DNA of 64,000 bases from Rhodospirillales bacterium (GTDB lineage Bacteria > Pseudomonadota > Alphaproteobacteria > ATCC43930 > CGMCC-115725), in the NCBI GenBank assembly GCA_028291405.1, contig JAQGID010000395.1, positions 1-64,000 on the forward strand, read 5' to 3'. The notes beneath the pieces are model-generated. The model had not been told where the DNA came from and searched no databases. It saw only the letters and a list, made by a program, of their open reading frames with translations. The translations under genes and the position numbers were made by a program. Position 1 is the stretch's first letter; each line of letters starts with the position of its first letter. Below, piece by piece: positions 46,321-54,668 of this stretch.

Positions 46321-47511
46321 CTACTTGGTCTCGACGCCGCGGTCGTTGACCATCGGGATCATGTCGAACTCGACGTTCTGCAGCTTGCCGTCGACCTTCT
46401 TGACCTCTCGGATGTAGATGTTCTGCACGATGTCGCGGTTCTCGTCGATCGCGATCGGGCCGCGCGGCCCCTCGGCCTTGTATTGCTTGAGCAGCGCGAT
46501 CGTCTTGTCGGGATCGATCTTGCCGTTCTGCTGCTCGACGATCTTGTAGATCGCGTTGAAGACGTCGTAGGTGACGGCGGCGACGAAATTGGGCCGCTCG
46601 CCGGGACGGGCGACCTTGTAGAACGCCTTCACGAACTCCCTGTTGATCGGGGAATCGTGCGATTCCGAATAGTGGTAGGTCGTGATCATGCCAAGCGCCG
46701 GATCGCCGAGCGCGTCGAATTGGTTCTCGTCGCTGAGATCGCCGGTCGCCAGCACCTTGACGCCGGCGTCCTTCATGCCGGAATCCTTATAGGCCTTGAG
46801 GAAGGCCGTCGGATGGTCCTGCGCCGGCGCGAAAATGAAGATCGCCTGCGGATTGGCATCCTTGGCGCGCTGAACATAGGCGGAATAGTCCGGGCTCGCC
46901 AGCGGCGGCTTGACCTCGCCGAGCAGCGTCCCGCCGGCCTCGGCGAAGACCCTCTTGAAGGTGTTGCCGGCCTCGGTCCCGGGTCCGTAGTCGGTGTAGA
47001 TCGCGAAGACCCTGGTATAGCCGTTCTTCACCGCCCAGCGGGCGAAGGGCGCGACCGCCTGGCCGGTGGTGAAGCCGAAGCGCACCATGTAGGGCGCATT
47101 GGTCAGGATCTCGGTCGTCGCGGCGTTGACGATGATTATCGGCATCTTGGCCTGCGTCGAGAGGCCCGCCGCCGCGAGCGCGTTCGGCGTGAAGTCGAAG
47201 CCGGTGATGAGGTCGACCTTGTCGCGCGAGATCAGCTCCTGGACGAGGCGGCGGACGACGTCCGGCGCCGGGCCGGTGGTATCGCGCCGGATGATCTCGA
47301 CCTTGCGGCCGGCGACGACGTCGCCGCGCTGCTCCATGAAGACTTTGATCGCGGCATCGAGCTGGCCGCCGAACAGCGCCGCCGACCCGGAATAGCCACC
47401 GAGCAATCCGATCTTGAGCGGCGGCTCCTCGGCCGAGGCCGGCGTCGGCGCCATCAGCGCCGCCAGTGCCACTAGGGCGAGCCATGCCCCACCGAGCCCG
47501 GATGTTTTCAT
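46321..47511 (-). CDS. Branched-chain-type ABC transporter substrate-binding protein, LivK-like (first system)
   Basis: This 396-residue periplasmic binding protein has a signal peptide (LGGAWLALVALAALMAPTPASA), then a type I fold beginning LKIGLLGGYSGSAALFGGQL. It shows YTDYGPGTEAGNTF and IFIFAPAQDHPTAFLKA segments typical of HAAT proteins. GGGGGAA precedes the ATG at 47511; the frame open to 47592 is noncoding leader. First gene of a twelve-gene minus-strand operon, with a predicted promoter about 55 bases upstream. Confidence 0.93.
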   Translation of the reverse strand: MKTSGLGGAWLALVALAALMAPTPASAEEPPLKIGLLGGYSGSAALFGGQLDAAIKVFMEQRGDVVAGRKVEIIRRDTTGPAPDVVRRLVQELISRDKVDLITGFDFTPNALAAAGLSTQAKMPIIIVNAATTEILTNAPYMVRFGFTTGQAVAPFARWAVKNGYTRVFAIYTDYGPGTEAGNTFKRVFAEAGGTLLGEVKPPLASPDYSAYVQRAKDANPQAIFIFAPAQDHPTAFLKAYKDSGMKDAGVKVLATGDLSDENQFDALGDPALGMITTYHYSESHDSPINREFVKAFYKVARPGERPNFVAAVTYDVFNAIYKIVEQQNGKIDPDKTIALLKQYKAEGPRGPIAIDENRDIVQNIYIREVKKVDGKLQNVEFDMIPMVNDRGVETK

Positions 47512-47562
47512 GGTGTTTCCCCCTCTCGATAATCGACGGTCGCTTACGACGACGTTCGGGCC

Positions 47563-47618
47563 ATTCGTGTCAGGTGCGGAAAACCGTGTCAAGGCGATAG
47601 CCGGACAGGCGTCGCCTG
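47563..47618 (-). promoter_or_regulatory. Predicted promoter and operator of the twelve-gene operon
   Basis: On the minus strand a perfect TTGACA (47587-47592) is followed by an 18-base spacer and a weak ACGAAT -10 (47563-47568), pointing at the LivK start 47511. Just upstream of the -35 lies the palindrome CAGGCG-t-CGCCTG (47606-47618), well placed for an activator or repressor. No regulator gene adjoins. Prediction only. Confidence 0.35.
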
Positions 47619-47673
47619 CCGCGAGATCCAGCAGCTTGCCGAACTTTGCCGAGCCTAAACCAGACCCTCGGGG

Positions 47674-48381
47674 CTAGTTATCCAAACTCAGTGGCGCCGA
47701 GCCGGATGCATAGCGACGTCCGTCGTGCCCGCCGCCTGGCTCTGCGTGTTGTCCATATGCCGCAAGAGCCGTCTTTACTGCAGCCGCGTCGGCGGGGAGA
47801 CGAACCCATCGCTGGCTGCCGTCGTGGGCTTGCGCCGTCATCCAAATATACCGCAGCTGGTCCCACCAGACGAGCCGTGGTCGTCGGCTGTCTAGAACGA
47901 GCGTTCCGCGATCCGTGTCGACCAGCAGGACCGCGTGATAGATGAATTGCTGCGGGCTGCCATCATCGACGAATGCGGTCGCGATCCGTAATGCACCGGC
48001 GGGCCAGCCCCGCGCGAGCAACTGAAGTTCCTTCTGCGCGACATAGGTCTTGCAGTCGCCCTCGGAGGCTAGCGGGTTCCAAGTCGTCGTCGAACGGTAG
48101 GTGATAGTCGCGGCGACCTGCTCCTGTACCTGCACAAGCTCATGTGCCCGCTCCGGCGTCAGCCGCACAACCCTCGGGGGTGCCTCTCGATGACAGAAGG
48201 CAGCATGAAATTGCTGCTCTGCGGGACCGACCGAGGTTTCAGCGGAGCGGCAATATTCGCCGAAACCGAACGGGGGCGACGCCGGCTGCGCGGTGTCGAC
48301 CAGCAGGCTCCCGCTTCCTGCCGGGATTTCACCACAGCCGACAAGCGTTGCCACACCGATCAAGAACAGAATTTTCCACAT
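47674..48381 (-). CDS. Lipoprotein of the bacterial transglutaminase-like cysteine proteinase (BTLCP) family
   Basis: This 235-residue protein has a short lipoprotein signal (lipobox LVGC, Cys16). The core carries the triad of the BTLCP family: Cys110 in EGDCKTYVAQK, His149 in IYHAVLLVDT and Asp164 in LVLDSRRP. The flanking GWPAGALRIA and WWDQLRYIW also fit. Members act as periplasmic proteases, for example in LapG-like adhesin release. Here lipid anchoring and the lack of a neighbouring adhesin or c-di-GMP receptor leave the target open. The gene begins at the edge of an A+T-rich patch and ends the Liv-side cluster without obvious operon partners. Confidence 0.78.
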   Translation of the reverse strand: MWKILFLIGVATLVGCGEIPAGSGSLLVDTAQPASPPFGFGEYCRSAETSVGPAEQQFHAAFCHREAPPRVVRLTPERAHELVQVQEQVAATITYRSTTTWNPLASEGDCKTYVAQKELQLLARGWPAGALRIATAFVDDGSPQQFIYHAVLLVDTDRGTLVLDSRRPRLVWWDQLRYIWMTAQAHDGSQRWVRLPADAAAVKTALAAYGQHAEPGGGHDGRRYASGSAPLSLDN

Positions 48382-48783
48382 AATCGGCCAACAGAGTATT
48401 TGGCGACCGAGTTATCGTGTTTAAAGTTCTTTAGTCAGTGGCACATAATAATTTTAAAAAAGGTAGTTTTATTTCGCCGCTTCTATCTGAGCGCTAAAAA
48501 CAAAAAGGATAAGCGACGCGGGGTTATACCTCCTGCGTCAATTATTGCTGGTGCGGAAATTATTTCGAGTAGAAGTGACCCGCGGCATTAAGCGTTGAAG
48601 GCGGGTCTGATGCTCTTCGCATCTGGGGCGCTCGCCTTGCAGGTTTTTCCCTACTCAGCGTAGCGCCGCGGGATCGAAACCCAAGTTTTCGGTTCAGCCT
48701 CACGGGCTCGGCGCCGCACCCTTTTGCGGCCAGGATCCGCGGATCTGGCACGGTCCAAGCAACTCGATCTTGCTCGACCGGCG
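48382..48783. other. Gene-free region with an A+T-rich island
   Basis: No convincing gene is seen in these 402 bases. From about 48385 to 48570 the sequence is strikingly A+T-rich (TTTAAAGTTC, AATAATTTTAAAAAAGG, GCTAAAAACAAAAAGG) in a G+C-rich neighbourhood, with several possible -10 elements facing the lipoprotein gene on the minus strand. From 48590 to 48783 it returns to high G+C and contains GATGC-tcttc-GCATC (48609-48623). It also serves as the downstream region of the HMG-CoA-lyase-like gene. The A+T island could be promoter DNA or a scar of transferred sequence. Confidence 0.5.
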
Positions 48784-49746
48784 TCAGGCTGCCTTCAGCT
48801 TGTCGCGCAGGCGGCGCAGGCTGCCGCCCTTCATGACGGAGCCGGGCAGGGGATGGCCGACGATATCCTCGGCGAGCCGCGCGCAGTCGATCAGCGCCTC
48901 GAGGTCGAGGCCGGTCTCGATGCCCATCTCCTCGCACATGAAGACGAGGTCCTCGGTGCAGACGTTGCCGGCGGCGCCGCCGTGACCGGCGAAGGGGCAG
49001 CCGCCGAGCCCGGCGACGGCCGCGTCGTATTCGGTGATCCCCATCTGCAACCCTGCGAAGGCATTGGCGATCCCCATGCCGCGCGTGTCGTGCAGGTGCA
49101 GCACGATCTCGAGCTTGGGAAAACGGTCCTGGACCGCTCCGACGACGCGCTGGATCGAGAGTGGCGTCGCCCAGGCCATCGTGTCTGCCAGCGTCATCGA
49201 CTTGAGGGTGATGCCGTGCTCGGCGGCGATGTCGAGCATCTGGCGCGTCAGCTCGACGACCCGCTGCGGCGGCACGTCGCCGTCGAAATTGCAGCCGAAC
49301 GCCGCCATGACGATGCCGCGTTCGACGGGGACGCCCTGCGCCGTCAGCTTTTCGATGCTGGCGTGCTGCGCGGCGATCTGCTCGGCCGGGGTCCGGTTCT
49401 GGTTGCGCTTGAGAAAGCTGTCCGACGCCGAGAGGCCGAGCAACCCCTCGATGTGGAGCCGCCCGGTCGCGACGGCGCGGTCGAAACCCTTGTCGTTGAG
49501 CCAGAGACCGGTATAGGCGACGCCCGGGGCCGGGGTGATGCCGGCGACGACTTCCTCGGCATCGGCCATGCCGGGAACCCGCCGCGGGTCGACGAAGGAG
49601 ACGATCTGAATATGATCCAGGCCGGTGTGCGACAGCGTGTCGATCAGCTCGATCTTGCGGCTCGTCGGGATCGCGCCCTTCTCGAACTGGAAGCCTTCAC
49701 GGGGGCCCTCCTCGTTGATATGGATCCGCTGCGGGAGTGTCGGCAT
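48784..49746 (-). CDS. Hydroxymethylglutaryl-CoA lyase-like aldolase (HMGL/DRE-TIM family)
   Basis: This 320-residue TIM-barrel carbon-carbon lyase has an N-terminal catalytic strand EEGPREGFQFE, corresponding to the metal/substrate Arg-Asp(Glu) motif. The metal histidine segment is LHLHDTRGMGIAN, and the C-terminal catalytic loop GLGGCPFAGHGGAAGNVCTED carries the conserved Cys. GGAGG precedes the ATG. Proteins of this type cleave HMG-CoA or related 3-hydroxy-3-methyl-acyl-CoAs in leucine or aromatic catabolism. PREG instead of PRDG at the active strand is a subfamily variation. It stands alone, so its pathway partner is unknown. Confidence 0.9.
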   Translation of the reverse strand: MPTLPQRIHINEEGPREGFQFEKGAIPTSRKIELIDTLSHTGLDHIQIVSFVDPRRVPGMADAEEVVAGITPAPGVAYTGLWLNDKGFDRAVATGRLHIEGLLGLSASDSFLKRNQNRTPAEQIAAQHASIEKLTAQGVPVERGIVMAAFGCNFDGDVPPQRVVELTRQMLDIAAEHGITLKSMTLADTMAWATPLSIQRVVGAVQDRFPKLEIVLHLHDTRGMGIANAFAGLQMGITEYDAAVAGLGGCPFAGHGGAAGNVCTEDLVFMCEEMGIETGLDLEALIDCARLAEDIVGHPLPGSVMKGGSLRRLRDKLKAA

Positions 49747-49859
49747 TGCATCCTCCGTTCCAGGGCGTCTTCTATCAATGTCGCGAGCGACCGGGATGAC
49801 CGGATCATAGCACCGCGCCCGTCTCTGTCGATCAACCTGAAACCGACGCCGAAAGCGCC

Positions 49860-50108
49860 TTACTCGGTAAACTCGGCCGTTTGCGTCGGCACTGGCGAGA
49901 AGGGCTTGTCCTTCTCGCTGCACGCCAGCCTGAGCTCCATCTCGTCCTTGAGGAAATGCGGCGCTAGATAATCGTGGGCGCGCTCGGCGATGGCGGCGGC
50001 GCAGCTCTCCCGACTGGCATAGGTCCGGTTGGCGTCAGGCCGCTCGCTCCAGCAGGAATCGGGCGACGTGCAATAGAACATGACGATCACGAAGAGCGCG
50101 TGGGCCAT
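49860..50108 (-). CDS. Small hypothetical secreted-type protein
   Basis: This 82-residue protein begins with a hydrophobic stretch (MAHALFVIVMFYC) and contains three more cysteines (DSCWSERP, ESCAAAI, LACSEK), suggesting disulfides outside the cytoplasm. GGAAGG lies 10 bases before the start used; an ATG three codons upstream (50117) is in frame. It is located between the HMGL-like and flavin-reductase-like genes on the same strand but separated from both. The family is not recognised; function unknown. Confidence 0.6.
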   Translation of the reverse strand: MAHALFVIVMFYCTSPDSCWSERPDANRTYASRESCAAAIAERAHDYLAPHFLKDEMELRLACSEKDKPFSPVPTQTAEFTE

Positions 50109-50198
50109 CGGCGGCATCCCTTCCGACAGTGCATAGTGTCGGAGAACGCTGATGCAACCGAATCGTTGCCGAGGCAGGAAGAGCGTGCGCCAGGGTTT

Positions 50199-50855
50199 CT
50201 AAACGGGCTCGCGCTTCGGCCGCCCCTCGAGCCCGAGACTGAGGCTTTCGGCGCGCTCGCCGAGGGGCGGCATGGTGAAGACGGTATCGATGCTCGTGTA
50301 GTCCATGTACCCCATGCGGGCGAGCGGCCGGATCCTTACGATGTCGATCTTGCCGTCGGCGGTGATGAACTCATCCTTGATATGGACGCCGACCACGCGG
50401 CCGATGACGACCTCGTCGCCGGCACCGGGATGACGCCCCGGCAGCTGTATCGCGCAATAGTACTTGCACTCGAGCTGCACCGGCGACGCCGCGACGCGCG
50501 GCGCCTTGACGAGGCGCGACGGGATCATCTCCAGCCCGGCGAGCGCCGCCTCGTCGACCTCGGGCCCGACCGGCTGCGCCGTGACGTTGACCGCATGACG
50601 CAGTTCGTAGGTCGCCATGTTGCAGACGAACTCGCCGGTATCCTGGGCATTGCGTGCGCTGTGCTTGCTCTTGCTCGCCGAGAACATGACGTAGGGCGGG
50701 TCGAACCCGAGGTTCTGGAACTGGCTATAGGGCGCCAGATTGACCTGCCCGTCGAGGTTCACCGTCGAGATCCAGCCGATCGGACGCGGCACCGCGATCG
50801 ATTTGAACGGGTTGTAGCGCAGCCCATGATCGTCCTTGTCCGGCTCGTAGAACAC
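50199..50855 (-). CDS. Flavin-reductase-like FMN-binding split-barrel protein
   Basis: This 218-residue protein of the flavin reductase-like (DIM6/NTAB) group contains YNPFKSIAVPRPIGWISTV, then VNLAPYSQFQNLGFDPPYVMFSAS, GEFVCNMATYEL and HIKDEFI, which form the FMN-binding split barrel. Such proteins reduce flavin for monooxygenases or act as FMN oxidoreductases. The start is a GTG with AGAGGGAA upstream. It is transcribed alone, divergent from the SnoaL/PNPOx protein at 50975, another split-barrel protein, so a functional pair is possible (inference). No monooxygenase is adjacent. Confidence 0.88.
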   Translation of the reverse strand: MFYEPDKDDHGLRYNPFKSIAVPRPIGWISTVNLDGQVNLAPYSQFQNLGFDPPYVMFSASKSKHSARNAQDTGEFVCNMATYELRHAVNVTAQPVGPEVDEAALAGLEMIPSRLVKAPRVAASPVQLECKYYCAIQLPGRHPGAGDEVVIGRVVGVHIKDEFITADGKIDIVRIRPLARMGYMDYTSIDTVFTMPPLGERAESLSLGLEGRPKREPV

Positions 50856-50974
50856 GGTTCCCTCTCTTTCTTGGCGACGCCTCGAACGCGAAGCATTACG
50901 GTGCCGCGTTTGCCGCGCAATCTACCGCAGAGGACGCGCGGTCGAAAGCGGCGTGGCGGGTGGGGAGGGGTATG

Positions 50975-51766
50975 ATGGCAGACGGGTTGGATGTCGCGCG
51001 GAAATTCGTTGCCGCGCTGAAGGAAGGCTCGGCGGACAGGCTTGCCAGTCTGCTGGCTGAAAAGCCGGTGTTCCAGCAGCTGAACGTCGATCTCGCAGGA
51101 CGCGATGCCGTGCTCGGTCGGCTGACGGCGCCGGGAACGAGCGGCGTCTATCGCGAGTCCTCTTGGGAGGACCCGATCTGGAACGGCGATGCGGTGAAGG
51201 CGGTCGGCAAGATGCCGCCGGGAGCGGCCGCCGGCGGCGTCATCCTGACGCTTCACCTCTCAGGCGATCGGATTGCGACGGTCCAGCAGCAGCCCATTCC
51301 CGGTACGCCGCGGACGGCGAGCGCGCTCAAACTCCCGCCGGATCTGGCTCAGACGATCGATAACGCGCTCGCCTCGCGGCATCCGATGCTGGTCTCCTAT
51401 GTCGATCCCGAAGGTCAGCCGAACCTGGCATTCCGCGGCTCGACGCAGGCCTTCAGCGACACGCAGCTCGCCATCTGGGTCCGCGATCCGAACGGCCGCT
51501 TCGCAACCTCGATCGCGCGGAATCCGAAGGTCGCGCTCATGTATCGCGACGAGGATTCTAGGGCGACTTATCAATTCGCCGGCCGCGCCTGGGTCGACGC
51601 CAGCGAGGCGACGCGCAAGAAGGTCTTCGAGCGCGCCGCCAAGGTCGAGCAGGACCATGACTTCGCCCGGGTCGGTGTCGCGGTCATCATAGATCTCGAC
51701 CGCGTCGAGGGTTATGCCGGCCTGAGCCCGACGGGTCCGGTCAATCCGGTGCGGATGGCGCGATAG
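50975..51766 (+). CDS. NTF2/SnoaL-like domain fused to a pyridoxamine-phosphate-oxidase-like split barrel
   Basis: This 263-residue protein has two parts. Residues ~1-105 (DGLDVARKFVAALKEGSADR to the HLSGDRIATVQQ end) look like an NTF2/SnoaL-like cone. Residues ~115-255 (NALASRHPMLVSYVDPEGQP, FATSIARNPKVALMYRDE, ARVGVAVIIDLDRVEGY) are a PNPOx-like flavin or heme-binding barrel. The start is preceded by GGGGAGGGG; ATG 50972 is also possible. The 3' end overlaps the convergent methyltransferase-like gene by 26 bases. Reaction unknown; F420/FMN-linked reduction or stress detoxification are possibilities. Confidence 0.8.
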   Translation: MADGLDVARKFVAALKEGSADRLASLLAEKPVFQQLNVDLAGRDAVLGRLTAPGTSGVYRESSWEDPIWNGDAVKAVGKMPPGAAAGGVILTLHLSGDRIATVQQQPIPGTPRTASALKLPPDLAQTIDNALASRHPMLVSYVDPEGQPNLAFRGSTQAFSDTQLAIWVRDPNGRFATSIARNPKVALMYRDEDSRATYQFAGRAWVDASEATRKKVFERAAKVEQDHDFARVGVAVIIDLDRVEGYAGLSPTGPVNPVRMAR

Positions 51767-52529
51767 CCGCGGATGCCGATGGATCCGGATTCATCGATCC
51801 GGCGGACCTGCGCCAGGGCACCAGCATCGAGACGCGATGCTGGTAGCGGCGGTATTCGTCGCCGAAGAGTTCGACGAGATCGCGCTCTTCCAACAGGATA
51901 CCGACGAGGATGTATGCCGTGGTCACCGCTGCGAACAGCAGATGTCCGAGGGTCATCGTCGGGGACACCCAGAATGCGACGATGAAGCCTAGATAAATCG
52001 GATGCCGGACGAACCGATAGTAGAGCGGCGTCCGGAAGCGCGGCACCGGCATCGGGCGACCGGCGAGATTGGTCGTTACCTGATGCACTCCGAACAGCTC
52101 GAAATGGTTGATCAGGAACGTGCTGGTGAAGACGATCAGCCAGCCGACGAATGAAATCGCCAGGACGACCATGGCGATCCGCGGATTGGCGATCTGCCAC
52201 ACCGGCCACGGAAGTGGACGCCACTGCCAGAACAGAAGGACGAGTGCCAGGCTGGCGAACAGCACATACGTGCTGCGCTCGACTGCAGGCGGGACGAATT
52301 GGGTCCACCATTGCTTGAACCGCTTGCGCGCCATGACGCTGTGCTGAATGGCAAAGATGGCCATCAGGAGGAGATCGACGATGAGCGCTTCCGCCAGAGG
52401 CACGACCGGCCCGCTGTCGATGGTCTTCGGCACCAGGAGACCCGAGACGAATCCGATGGCATATAGGATCGTGACGAAGAAGGCGAAGTAGGCGACGAGT
52501 CCATAGAGAAACGCGATGAAGCGGCCCAT
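51741..52529 (-). CDS. Methanethiol S-methyltransferase-like (MddA/NnrU-family) membrane protein
   Basis: This 262-residue protein has about six transmembrane helices. It resembles the NnrU/isoprenylcysteine-methyltransferase-like group, and within it the MddA enzymes that convert methanethiol to dimethyl sulfide. Supporting text: LLVPKTIDSGPVVPLAEALI, FAIQHSVMARKRFKQWWTQ, FRTPLYYRFVRHPIYLGF, and the SAM-site-like LLEERDLVELFGDEYRRYQ. GGGGAA precedes the ATG 52529. The upstream tautomerase gene on the same strand ends 82 bases away and may be co-transcribed. Assignment to MddA is by remembered similarity and needs alignment; other S- or O-methyl acceptors are possible. Confidence 0.72.
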   Translation of the reverse strand: MGRFIAFLYGLVAYFAFFVTILYAIGFVSGLLVPKTIDSGPVVPLAEALIVDLLLMAIFAIQHSVMARKRFKQWWTQFVPPAVERSTYVLFASLALVLLFWQWRPLPWPVWQIANPRIAMVVLAISFVGWLIVFTSTFLINHFELFGVHQVTTNLAGRPMPVPRFRTPLYYRFVRHPIYLGFIVAFWVSPTMTLGHLLFAAVTTAYILVGILLEERDLVELFGDEYRRYQHRVSMLVPWRRSAGSMNPDPSASAAIAPSAPD

Positions 52530-52611
52530 GAGATTCCCCGTGTTCCGAGCATTGCTGCTGCGCAAGCATCGCCGGCGGATGACTCCGCCGGCGAGGTCGG
52601 CCAGATGGACG

Positions 52612-52839
52612 TCACGCAGCGTGACGGCCGGCGGCAAGTTGCTTGACGGCCTCAGTGGTCAGCGGCTGGCCGCCGATCGCCCACTCACCGCTCGCGACTT
52701 CGGAGATCTTCACCCAGGTCACGCCGCGCATGTTCTCGCCCTCGATGGCGACCATCGCGTCGGTCAGATCTTTGATCATCTGGCGCTTTTGCTCGGTGTT
52801 GAAGACCTTCTCGATCAAATGAACCTCGATCAGCGGCAT
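52612..52839 (-). CDS. 4-oxalocrotonate tautomerase-family protein
   Basis: This is a 75-residue tautomerase. After Met removal the catalytic Pro1 is exposed (PLIEVHLIEKVF), followed by MIKDLTDAMVAIEGE and the TWVKISEVASGEWAIGG region typical of 4-OT-like enzymes. GGAG lies 7 bases before the ATG. The family isomerises 2-hydroxymuconates in aromatic meta-cleavage and has relatives with dehalogenase or hydratase side activities. No meta-cleavage genes are adjacent, so the physiological role is open. Confidence 0.88.
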   Translation of the reverse strand: MPLIEVHLIEKVFNTEQKRQMIKDLTDAMVAIEGENMRGVTWVKISEVASGEWAIGGQPLTTEAVKQLAAGRHAA

Positions 52840-53074
52840 TGTCGTGCTCCTCCATGCTGGCCTCGCCCGAGCGAGGACAAGGCCAGCAGCATGCACGTCA
52901 CGGCCAGTCAAGACTTTCAGAAACCTGTGATTTAATCTCCAGATGTTCTTTAGATGCTCTTGAGGCCCTCGCGATTTTTTGTCGTCGTGACCGTGTCTCC
53001 CGCTCGGCCGGAATGGTAATGTTGCCGTAAATGGCGGACGACTGCTGCCGGTCGAAGCTGTTCTTGGCGGACAA

Positions 53075-54652
53075 ATGCCTCTGAGCTTTGGCAACTACGA
53101 GATCGATGTCGAACGGCGCGAACTCAGGCGTGCGCAGAGCCCGGTCCATGTCGAGCCGCAGGTGTTCGATCTGCTGGTTCACCTGGTGCAGAACCGGGAC
53201 CGCGTCGTCAGCAAGGACGATCTCATCGCCTCGGTCTGGGGCGGCCGGATCGTGTCGGATTCGACGCTCACCAGTCGGATCAACGCCGCGCGAAAGGCGG
53301 TCGGCGACAGCGGTGGGGACCAGAAGCTGATCCGCACCATCGCGCGCAAAGGCCTCCGCTTCGTCGGTACGGTGAGCGCGCAACCGAACTCGATCGAACT
53401 GGTGAATGCCGGCGGACCCCAAGCGAACGAGGCCCACGAGCGCTCGCGCCCGGCCTTGCCGCTGCCCGATCGTCCCGCCATCGCCGTGCTGCCCTTCATC
53501 AACATGAGCGGCGAGCCCGAGCAGGAGTATTTTTCGGACGGCATCAGCGAGGACATCATCACCGCGCTGTCCAAGCTGCGCTGGTTCTTCGTGATCGCAC
53601 GCAATTCGTCCTTCATCTACAAGGGCAAGGCGATCCACCTGAAGCAGGTCGCCGAGGAGCTCGGCGTCGGCTATGTCGTCGTGGGCAGCGTGCGCAGGGG
53701 CGGCGATCGCGTCCGCATCACGGCGCAGCTCAACGACGTCGCCACGGGCAGCCATTTGTGGGCGGAGCGCTACGACCGCGGCATCGCGGACGTGTTCGCG
53801 GTGCAGGACGAGATTACCGAGGCGATCGTCGCCGCGATCGAGCCGCAGCTCTATGCCGCGGAAAGCTTTCGCGCCAAGCGCAAGCCGCCGGACAGCATGG
53901 ACGCATGGGATCTCGTGATGCGGGCGCTCTCGCATTATTGGCGGGTGACGCGAGAGGACAGCGTCGTCGCGCAGGCATTGCTCGAGAAGGCGACGTCGAT
54001 CGATCCGAACTACGGCCAGGCGCTCGGGGTACTCGCTGCCAGCCATACCTTCAGTGCCCATATGGGCTGGGTCGACATGGCGACGGCGGTGCCGATCGCG
54101 GAGCGCGCCGCGCAGGCGGCGATCCGGGCCGACAGCGAAGACCCTTGGGCGCATCACGCTTTGGGCTGCGCCTATCTGTTCACTCGGCGCTTCGACGATT
54201 CGCTGGCCGAGTTCGAGGTGGCGCTGCGCCTCAATCCGAATTTCTCGCTGGCCCAAGGCTATTACGGCCTGGCGCTGTCCTATTGCGGCCGCTGGGAGGA
54301 AGCCAACGCGGCTGCGGGCCGGGCGCTGCGGCTGAGCCCGCGCGATCCGTTCTCGGCGATCTATTACGGCATCGCCGCCTACGCTCAGTTCACCGGCGCC
54401 AACTACGAAGAGGCAATGCGGCTTTCGCGTGAGGGCATCCGACAACGCGGCGATTTCGTCGGCGCCCACCGCGTGCTGACGGCCGCCGCCGGCATGGCGG
54501 GCCAGGACGATGTCGCCGGCGCCGCGTTGCGGGAATTGCGCCGCGCCCAGCCCAATATCTCGCTGGCATGGATCGCAAGCGAGATGCCGATCAAGCAGGA
54601 CGCCGACCGGGAGCACTATCTGGAAGCTTTCCGCCGCGCCGGGCTGGATTAG
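53075..54652 (+). CDS. Winged-helix (OmpR/CadC-like) regulator with TolB-like and TPR domains
   Basis: This 525-residue protein has an N-terminal winged-helix DNA-binding domain (residues ~1-105; VFDLLVHLVQNRDRVVSKDD, then LIASVWGGRIVSDSTLTSRI). It is followed by a TolB-like/adenylate-cyclase-associated domain (IAVLPFINMSGEPEQEYFSD through RITAQLNDVATGSHLWAERY) and C-terminal TPR-like helical repeats (NPNFSLAQGYYGLALSYCGR and similar). It has no membrane segment, receiver or cyclase domain. Such cytoplasmic one-component proteins are common in Bradyrhizobium-like genomes and their signals are unknown. It is divergent from the tautomerase gene (235-base gap) and converges with the MFS gene. 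Confidence 0.87.
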   Translation: MPLSFGNYEIDVERRELRRAQSPVHVEPQVFDLLVHLVQNRDRVVSKDDLIASVWGGRIVSDSTLTSRINAARKAVGDSGGDQKLIRTIARKGLRFVGTVSAQPNSIELVNAGGPQANEAHERSRPALPLPDRPAIAVLPFINMSGEPEQEYFSDGISEDIITALSKLRWFFVIARNSSFIYKGKAIHLKQVAEELGVGYVVVGSVRRGGDRVRITAQLNDVATGSHLWAERYDRGIADVFAVQDEITEAIVAAIEPQLYAAESFRAKRKPPDSMDAWDLVMRALSHYWRVTREDSVVAQALLEKATSIDPNYGQALGVLAASHTFSAHMGWVDMATAVPIAERAAQAAIRADSEDPWAHHALGCAYLFTRRFDDSLAEFEVALRLNPNFSLAQGYYGLALSYCGRWEEANAAAGRALRLSPRDPFSAIYYGIAAYAQFTGANYEEAMRLSREGIRQRGDFVGAHRVLTAAAGMAGQDDVAGAALRELRRAQPNISLAWIASEMPIKQDADREHYLEAFRRAGLD

Positions 54653-54668
54653 GCTCGGAGACTTGCGG

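Noticed and set aside
48142-48591. A 149-codon plus-strand frame crossing the lipoprotein gene and the A+T island
   Set aside because: Overlaps the minus-strand BTLCP lipoprotein whose triad and lipobox are clear; the extra part has no homology I recognise.
48560-48937. Minus-strand frame extending past the HMGL-like gene into the intergenic region
   Set aside because: Its first half is in a wrong frame of the HMGL gene. The downstream half might be translated repeat DNA, not a gene; noted in the A+T island finding instead.
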